This document shows positions 37,801 to 46,800 of a stretch of DNA of 58,743 nucleotides, in pieces. This stretch comes from Diphasiastrum complanatum (taxonomy: Eukaryota > Streptophyta > Lycopodiopsida > Lycopodiales > Lycopodiaceae). The position numbers were made by a program, and so were the translations under genes. The notes below the pieces were generated by a model, which was not told where the DNA came from, did not search any database, and was given only the letters and a program-made list of their open reading frames with translations. Every line of letters starts with the position of its first letter. Positions within the stretch are counted from its first letter, which is position 1. Location: assembly GCA_029204225.1 (NCBI GenBank), contig CM055095.1, positions 10,122,510-10,181,252 on the forward strand, read 5' to 3'.

Positions 37801-40800
37801 CTGCCTCTTTCCCAAGTGGCATTCTCAACAAGCTGATCATTCCACTTAACCAGATATTCTCGGTATAGAGTATGACGAGTCTGCGTCTCTCTACTATCAA
37901 GAATCTCCTCTGGTTCATGTGGAGGTTGTTGAGGATCCAATGGGAGAACTAGAACACTGTCCCCTACCAGATTGTCTGATCTGGTTAAGGCTTTTCGTAA
38001 CTGACTTACATGAAAGACTGGAAAAACCTTACTGCTGTGTGGGAGTTCTAGTTCATAGGTGACCTCGCCTAGTCTCCTACTGATGGTAAAGGGACCACAA
38101 TACCTTGGAGACAACTTAGCACACACTCCTGATTTGAGGGTTTTAGAGTCAACTGGGACTCTCAAGTAGACTTTTTCACCAGTGGAGAACTGCACATCCC
38201 GTCTGTGTGGATCTGCATAATGCCTGGCTCGATCCTGGGACTGTCTAATGCTACGCTTAGCATGTTCTATCATCTGGTTTAGGTCCTCTAAAAAGTTTCT
38301 GGCTGCTTCAACTTTTTCTTGTTTAAACCCTACAGCTGTGGGTGAGCGTGGCTGAAAACCGTACATCAGCATAAATGGGCTGTATCCCGTAGCTGAATGT
38401 TTGGTACTGTTGCAAGCAAACTCTAATATCGAGAGATACTCCTCCCAATTAGTCTACTTCTTGCTGACGTATGCACGAAGCATATCCTCCAGCACTTGAT
38501 TTACCCTTTCTGTTTGACCGTCCATCTGTGGATGGTCGGTGGTACTCATATTAAGTTTAATATGGAGATGATGGAATATTGCCCTCCAAAAATTTCCAGT
38601 AAACTTACTATCCCGGTCGCTGACTATGCCGGAAGGTAGACCGTACAATTTAAATAGCCCGTCTACAAACAACCTCGCTAACTCTGGAGCTCTAACGGTT
38701 GTTTTGGTCGGAATAAAATGAGCCATTTTGGTCAGACGGTCAACTGTGACCCATATAGCGTCATTACCCTTTTGGGTTTTAGGCAGGCCTACTATAAAAT
38801 CCATGGAGATACTCTCCCATTTACCAGCTGGTATTTCTAAGGGATGCAACAACCCTCCTGCCTTTAAACGCTCTGCTTTATTTACTTGACATTTCTGGCA
38901 ACTGGTTACATACTGGTGGACGTCCTTTTTCATACTGGGCCAGAAAAATTGCCTACGAAGAAGCTCATAGGTCTTCTGTATGCCTGGGTGTCCCGCGCTA
39001 GGATTGTCATGACATTCATATAGGACCTGCTGCCTATAATCCTCTGAATTGGGGACACATACTCTATCTCTATAGAGCAAGTACTCATCCTGAATGGAAT
39101 ACTGTTTCCATTTGAATCCTTCAGTCAACTGACCCTCAACCACTGGGGTTTGCTTGGGTAATACAGGCTCAGAATCCTCAACGTCATCTGACGACGTATA
39201 CTCGGACTCATCATCATCCTCAATGGAAGCTGCCGTATTCTTGGATGAACTGGCACCAGCCCCGGGAACTGGTTCTGGAGTCTGTAACTGTCTGTTCTGG
39301 ACTGAGTTCCAGATAATAGAGAAGAATGCATCATGCTGGCATTTCCCTCTCAAGGACTCGAGTAACTCATTACGAATCTGAGTAAAACTCAGCTCGTTTA
39401 TCATAGGCATTCTGCTAAGGGCATCTGCTACTGTATTGAATTTTCCACGCCTATATCTGATAGACATGTCAAACTCTTGCATCAACTCTGCCCAACGAGC
39501 TTTCCGACCTCTAAGCTCAGGTTGATTGCAAAGGTATCTGAGACTCTCATGGTCTGTCAGGACCTCAAAGTTGGCACCATACAAATAATGCCTCCAAGTC
39601 TTAAGGGCATGAACTATAGAAAAGAGTTCCTTTTCATAGGCACTGTACCCGATACGGAGGTTTAGAAACAGGTGCTGTACCTGGTACTAGGTTTATTACA
39701 TGATCTACCTCTCTGCTAGGTGGTAAACCATGTGGTAAATCTTCAGGAAAAACATCTTTAAATTTAGACAATAAAGTTTCTAATTTACTGATTTTCTGCT
39801 GAATAGAACTGGAAATAGAAACTTCGGGAATAAACTGAAAGTCACATAAGAATACCTGATGGTCTTCGTCTCCGATTAGCTGACAGAGCTCTGAACTGTA
39901 GACCATAGGACTGTTGGGAACATCATGCTCCCCATGCAACTGGATCTCTCGGCCTTTATGCTGAAAGCTGAGGGTGTTCTCCTGATAGTTTCTGTGGAGG
40001 GAAGGTCCTAAACTGTAGAGCCAATCTCTCCCGAGAACAATATCTGTGCGATCCAGGTGCATTATTTGAAAGTTTATTTCATCTTGGTACCCCTGAATAC
40101 CAAGATTCAAATTACTTACCATAGTTTCCCATATTTTTTTATCTTCACCCTTAGCTAATGAAACTATGTACCTATGCTGACTAGGTACTTCTGGTAGTTT
40201 AAACTTTTTACCCAGGGTGTAGTTGATGAAATTATGGGTTGCCCCATCATCAACCATAACTCTTACTGACTGGTTACCAACTTTCCCATGCATACGTACT
40301 GGGTCATGCGGCCCAAAGCTGAAGGGTCTCGCTAGCATTGCAGAGGTCAGCTGGCAACAGTGTTCATGATCTTCGTGATACACTTTGATCTCGAAAGCTG
40401 CCGAGTCACTGGGGAAACATACAGTCTGAACAAGATGAACTTGTTTTTTATCTTTCTTATCTTTTTTAGTGGAAGGCCCCTTGGGACACTGCCTGACTGT
40501 GTGTCCCTTGCCCATACACACAAAGCACAAACGTTCTTGTTTGGCTTTCTCAAAATCATCTGGTTTTAAGGGCTGTATGAGTGAAGGGCATTTCTGAGGA
40601 GCTTCACCTTTAAATTTATCTTCTTTCTTTCTTTTTAAAAATTTCTTTTTAAATTGAAAGTCTTTCTGAGGAGGCTGCTCAGAAAGTGGTTGATGTCTTG
40701 CCCTCTTCCTACCTACTGAATTATCATAGATTTGAGCATATCTTAGAGCTTGCTCAAGGGTAGTAGGCGAGTTTCTTTGGACCTCTACTTTATATTCATC

Positions 40801-43800
40801 TTTGAGGCCACGGACAAATCCCCTAATTTTCTGATAATCATCCATATTTTTAATCTTTAAAATTGCTTCTCGATACTGCGAGATTTATTGGATGAGGGAC
40901 TTGTCCATTATTGTTCTTTCCCAAGCTTCCCAGGCTCTATCAAGTTCATTTTCTGGTAGAAATTCTCTTAGGAAAGCTTCTTCAAAGGCTTTCCATGACC
41001 GGGGAGTCTGCCCAGTCTCCTGGAGATTTAACCACCACTTATAGGCCATAGGCCCTAAGGAAAGACTGGCCTCAATTGCTTGCAAATGGTCAGGGGTCTG
41101 TTTAAGAGCATGAATGTTCTTCCATTTGCTGAGGAAGGTTTGTAGAATATCTGCATTTCTATCCTTCTCTTCCCCATTAAAAGTAGGAGGTTTTAAATCT
41201 TTAAAAACACTGGGGTGAGACCGTAAAGTCTCACCGAAACTGATGGAAGTGGAGAAGGGGATAACTGAGAAGTGGAGGGAAGGCTTCCTTTCACGGAACT
41301 CAAAATCAAGTTTTTGAGTTCAGCGAACGAGTCGTCCACACTGGACTTGAAATTGGCTAATGCCAACTTCAGTTCATCCACTTCTGTTACCAATTGGAGG
41401 AACTGCTCCTTGGTAACTAGTTCGTCGAGTTCTTCGGCGAACTGTTCCTGTTCTTCTACTTCCATGGGTTCCTTCCCTTTTCTGTAAGCCAAGGCTTCTG
41501 TTTCAAGTTCGTCGAAGCCTCTCTCCTGGGGTTGATCAGGTCCCTGAGGAGTGGTCATCTTCGAAACTGAAAGAGAGCTACCTTAACTTCTGAAGGAAAA
41601 AAAGTCTAAAAGACTAATTTGCAACTGTACAAGGGAAAGGTAAGATGACTTAGCTGTTTCTGAGGACTGTACTTCCAAAGAAAGAATGAAGAGGAACCCT
41701 TTCAGCTCTTTTCCCCAAGATTTCAGACCTGCTGTCCCGGAAAATCCCAGCTTGAAGCTTCAAAATGGCGTCCAAATTTCCGGTTCCTTGAGTATAGTAG
41801 CTCGCTGATCTGATTGCTTCTGAAATGGTTTCTAAAAATCAGATTTGAAGCCAAGATTCACTTCTGAATTCTGAAAATTTCAGAACACTGTACTCGCTGT
41901 CTGGCTGAGGTCCAATTTCTCAGAAAACTTTGGTTTGAAGCCCCAAAAATGCAAATACTTTGGTACTCCTCTACCCTCGCTGACTGGACAGCTATTTGAT
42001 GGCTCCAAAAACTTCTGATTTAAGGCTCAAAGCCCACTTGCTTCTCTGATTTAGCTTCAGATAGTAGGTGGCTGATCTGAGGGCTTCGGTAGGTGTCCAA
42101 CTTCAGATGTCTGAGCTTCAATTTGAAGGATGAAGTCTACAATCAACTCGCGATGGTCTTCTCAGACCCTGCCTACCTTCCTCTGTCCAAAACCCGTTCA
42201 ACAGTTTCAGTTTGGCACTTGAAAATCGAGATTTAAGCACTCTTTTGACAGCGCTGGTTCTGGCCCAAACTTCTGATTTCTATTTCCTCTAAAATCTGAG
42301 AATTACCCTCTGAAAACGAAGGATAAATAGCTGTTTTCTACAGCGATGGATCTGTTTCTCCTATTTACCAAAGTTTTTAAGAGATTCTGAGCACCTTTTC
42401 CCTGCTGCTACTTAGCTCCCTAGGATGGAGATGGCTCTGATACCAGTGTAATAGATCCTAACACCACAGTAGGGCAAACACTAACTGATCCACCCAACCT
42501 TGCCTACTCCCTGATATAAAGTAAGCCCCTCCTAGCCCAGTGTGAGGACTGGTAGCATGCTACTGCCAAGTGTCGGCCACGTGGCACTGACGTGGCCGAC
42601 TGCACGTCGGGACCCAACTGGGGGCCCTATCCTGCTGTCCCTAGGCTGTGTTAGGCCCGCCATGGCTATGGACCGTGCTGGGGCACACTACTCACACTGT
42701 CTTGCCCTGTTGGTCATGTACGCTGGACACGACCCTGACTGTGGTATCTGACCTATCTGTGTTCTCTAGGGTTCGGCACTGGTTACGAGCTCGTAACACC
42801 ATGTGTTGTAAAGCTACCTTTACAAGCTTTACTTCCGGCACCATCGGCGCCAGCTATGTCCCCGGCGCCAGCAGCGCCCCTGCTGCTCCCGACGCCACTG
42901 TGACCAGAATCCAGCCGGCGCCAAGTTCCTATGGCTGCAAATCTTTGATCGGTTCTAGCGGAGTCCAGAGAGCTCAGATCGATGTGCAATCACCTCACAC
43001 GATCTAGGCATGATTAAAGGAAGCCTGGGGATCAATAAAATCTAGAGAGAGAAAATGACTTTCTAGAAAGAGAAAATCCTAGAGAGAGAAAAACGTGCTT
43101 TACCAGCTTGGGTAGAGTGCTTGGTATGAGGGGGGGTGCCGAATCACACCAATACTATAGGGGAGTGCGGGTTGCGACTCAGGGCGAGCTCCAACCAAGT
43201 CTCAGCCTCCCTTGCTGGAATGTTGTCATGGCTCTCGCCTTGGCATGCTAGCGCCCCGGAGACTATGGTCGGTCACACACTTGAAATGTAACCTTCTCAA
43301 ATTTATCAATAAAGTGGGATTTTCCTCAAACTGACTCTGATTACCTTCAGGGTTTCAGTGTTCGGTAAAAGCGTCAGTTGTAAGGCCGCTTTCAAAATTT
43401 TTAACTTGGCACATAGCTGAGGGTCGTATTCCGGGATGCCAGCGGTATGCCGTCGGGACCATTCGGTCCGTGGCGCCAGCGGTATGCTGTCGGGACCATT
43501 TGGTCCAGGAACTGGTTGTTTCCATATCTGTCGCGGCTTGTGGTTCTGAGTGTTCCTTGCATGAACGTGAATGGGTTAAGCTCTTGGGGAACGGGCTCTA
43601 ACCTGTGGGCTGAGTTGGATGGCTTGCTTGGGTGGAAGTTACCTGTTTATGGCTGTCCAGTCTGGCGTGGCGCCAGGTTGGCTTTCAGCGCTCGTGACGA
43701 AGCTTTCAGTTGGTTAAGTCTGATGTAAGTCAGACCGCTTGCTTGGAATGGATGTTACTCGTTTGTAACGAAGCTTCGAGTTGGTTAAGTTTGATGTATG

Positions 43801-46800
43801 TCGGGCGGCTTGCTTGGAGGGAAGTCACCCACATCGGGACCCCCAATCTGGCATGGCGCCAGGTTGGATCTCAATGTTGGTTTTCGGAACTTCAAGTTGG
43901 TTAAGTCTGATCGTTGTTGGCGAGTGGGCTGCTTGTATGTCAAGTGGGTTTGGATGGCAAGAGTTGAAGGCTGGGAAGCTAAGTCGTGGTTCCCGGCTCC
44001 CTTTGGGATGCCTGTGCTACACCAGGCTGGTAAAGCACGTTTTTCTCTCTCTAAAATTTTCTCTTTCTAGAAAGTCATCCTCATTAGAGAACTCATTGCA
44101 TGCATCGTTCTGAGGCTCTTGGAACATATGTAAACTAGATTTGAAGAGTACATGCAGCCATATACTTTTATCGGCTGTAGAAGTTGGAAAATCAGCATTT
44201 TCAATCTCTTTTCTGACTTGTAAAAGTTCCTCAACTTCTATATGAGGAAGAATGATGCCCCATCCCGCAAACAGTTCAACATCTAAACAAAAATCTTCCA
44301 TACATATATCTGTTTGATCTCCAGCAGCTGATCGTTTCAAACTTGTCTCATTGGCAACTTCATTCGGCAAGGACAATTTCTTTTTCTGCTCATCCCCAGA
44401 GGGTTTGCCCTTCTTGCCACTCTGTGATCCGTTGGTCTTCAGGTTGTTAAGTGCAGTTACATTTCTTGTGAACTTCAGAGCTGATGTAGCTTTTCTACTT
44501 AACCTTTCGGGACATGCGCATTCATCAAGTGGCACAGCCTTTATAGCGATCACATCAGTTACAGAGTTTGCACGCATAAATGCAAAGCCACTACTAACAA
44601 AGTACTGTGTTTTGACGTCCTGGTCCCCTTCATGTACTGATAACACACCAGGTTTCAGCTCTGCTATTGTAGGTACATGTCCTGGAATAACACCCATATG
44701 GCCAGTTGTAGGAGGTAATATCACCATATCTACCTGTTGAGCCTCCATTTCCACGTCATGTGGCAGCATAAAGTTGACGGTAATCCTCTCGGGGATGGCA
44801 CCAAGGACAGGAAGACGGGGGCTCATAAACTAGGATGGAAACTTAGGCAGATCTAGATTCAAAGCCACTTCCTTCCATCTTTTGATGAGCTCCTCAGAGA
44901 TGGCAGGACCTTGTGCTAACTTGGCCGCATCCGAAAGTCCTCATGAGTCGTTTCTGCCACGCCATTGGCTGGCCGCTTCAGCACTCAGCCTGCCCAACAT
45001 CGCGCTGTCCTGCTCCTCGTGCGCTCGTTTCTTCCTCTCTCTCTCTCTTTATCAGCAACAAGTAGTTCCGTGCGTGCAAGTACCCACTCAATGAACACAT
45101 TTCGGATTCGAACTGCAAGACAACGATAGCAGTCCCGCTTTGAAAGGTCTTGGTAATCCGCAAATGTATCTACACCCAAACTCTCTATCATAAACTGCGC
45201 ACAACCTTCACACAGCTTCTCCAGACAGAGAGCAGCACCAAGAACTGAAACCACAATTTCACCGGTCAACACAAGGTTCACCTCACACAAATACGGAAAC
45301 GCCATCTCCAACCCCAAATTACATTCATGCCATCAATCTTGCTCCACACAAGGCTTTTCATACTCCTTCCAAGGTCCAGACAGGCACAGCAAAAGGAAAT
45401 AAGAAGACTCTGAGAGAACGATGCGATGCAGGGCATAATCTTTGCCCATAAAACTGAGCACTATGTTAGAAAAAACATGCCCATGCAACCCCTGCGGCTG
45501 CAAATGCTCACAAACTTCACCACCTGCATCCATCCTAGTGAATGACTCCCCTACTTGATTCAGAGCCACAGATCCTTCTTGTTGCTACAGCAGTACAGCT
45601 TATCTTCCTTGATTCTGCAAAAGTTCTTGTAAGAATCTGCAACGCACCCAAGAATCAAAAGCTTATAAGCTTTTGAAGCTGCCACCTATTACACCTTCTT
45701 GATGGTCAGACTCATTCCACCAGAGCTCCCACAGCATCCAAAAACAGTGTCTCTACAACAAGATTTTCCCGATAATCCTTTCTTGGCAGGGAGCATCCTC
45801 AAATCGTTATTCCACAATGGCTATTATTTCAAGCCATCCCAAAGCATGGAAACAAGTGTCAAGCCTCACCTCACCTAGTGTATATCTCCAGAAATATGAG
45901 CCTTCAATATCCCTCTACTTCCCTTTGAGTTCCAGCTAGTGAGTACCTTGTCTTTACTTTGTCAATGCAGCCCGTGCTGCACACCTTCGCTTGTTCCAGC
46001 TCTCAATGCCCTCCTTGGCATTCAAAATGCAGCCTCCGTGCTGCCACCGTCAAGCACCCCTTGGCTTGATCTGAATGTCCTTCCTGACATTCAAAATGCA
46101 GTCAGCCACCGTCAAGCACCCCTTGGCTTGATCTGAATGTCCTTCCTGACATTCAAAATGCAGTCACCACGCTGCCACAATCAAGCACCCCTTGGCTTGA
46201 TCTAAATGTCCTACTTGACATTCAAAATGCAGCCTCCATGCTGCCACCATCAAGCACCTCTTGGCTTGATCAAAACAGATTAAATCCACACTTCTCCTAG
46301 AACTTAAATCTCCTAATCACATTCCATTGGTGTGTGGGCCCATAACCATTGTTAGTTCAGAGTGCACAAAAAGTGATACAAGTTACATAAATGATGCAAT
46401 CTGCGGGGTCTATTGAACATAAACCAAAAGCAAACAAAACACAGAAGTTGTCACTCTATCTCTCTTACTCCAAGAAACACACAAGAGGATGTTCCCAAAA
46501 TAGAAGATTGATTGCTGTTATGGCAGCGTGCTGTCTTATACAATGAGTTCCTACTTAAAAGATTTAGTTACAAGAAACCCTAATTGCTGCTAATCATGTT
46601 TATCCACTAAGCCACTATCTTTATGATCAGGGTCATTTATTTACACGCCCTTCCTTGCAATGACTACTAGTCATGTGGTCCCCATAGGTCCTATGAATGT
46701 ATTGGGCACAATCCCCAACAAAAATTAGTGTGCCACGCAGGCAATAATTAAAGGTCAGGCTAAATAAATGACTGCTGCCCAATATGTTGTTTCATGTGTC

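Larger units (their letters stand above)
37377..42798 (-). mobile_element. Gypsy chromovirus element C, young, RT-deleted
   Basis: The LTRs are 37377-37734 (358 bp) and 42447-42798 (352 bp); they are nearly identical, differing mainly by one 6-bp gap, so insertion is recent. The primer site GCTCTGATACCA (plus) is at 42434-42445. The polypurine tract (AAGGGGGAGGG on the minus strand) lies at about 37739-37755. The order is leader, gag, protease, [RT missing], RNase H, integrase, chromodomain. The left flank CCAGG and right flank CCATG differ by one base. Confidence 0.95.

Noticed and set aside
43447-44113. Open frames of 60-130 codons repeated in every B LTR, on both strands
   Set aside because: They lie wholly inside LTRs, shift frame between copies and show no domain. 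They are by-products of GC-rich repeat sequence.
44521-45000. Working nested gene for ATP synthase delta' in the PTAC16 intron
   Set aside because: It has two in-frame stops, lacks the C-terminal domain and runs into unrelated coding sequence.
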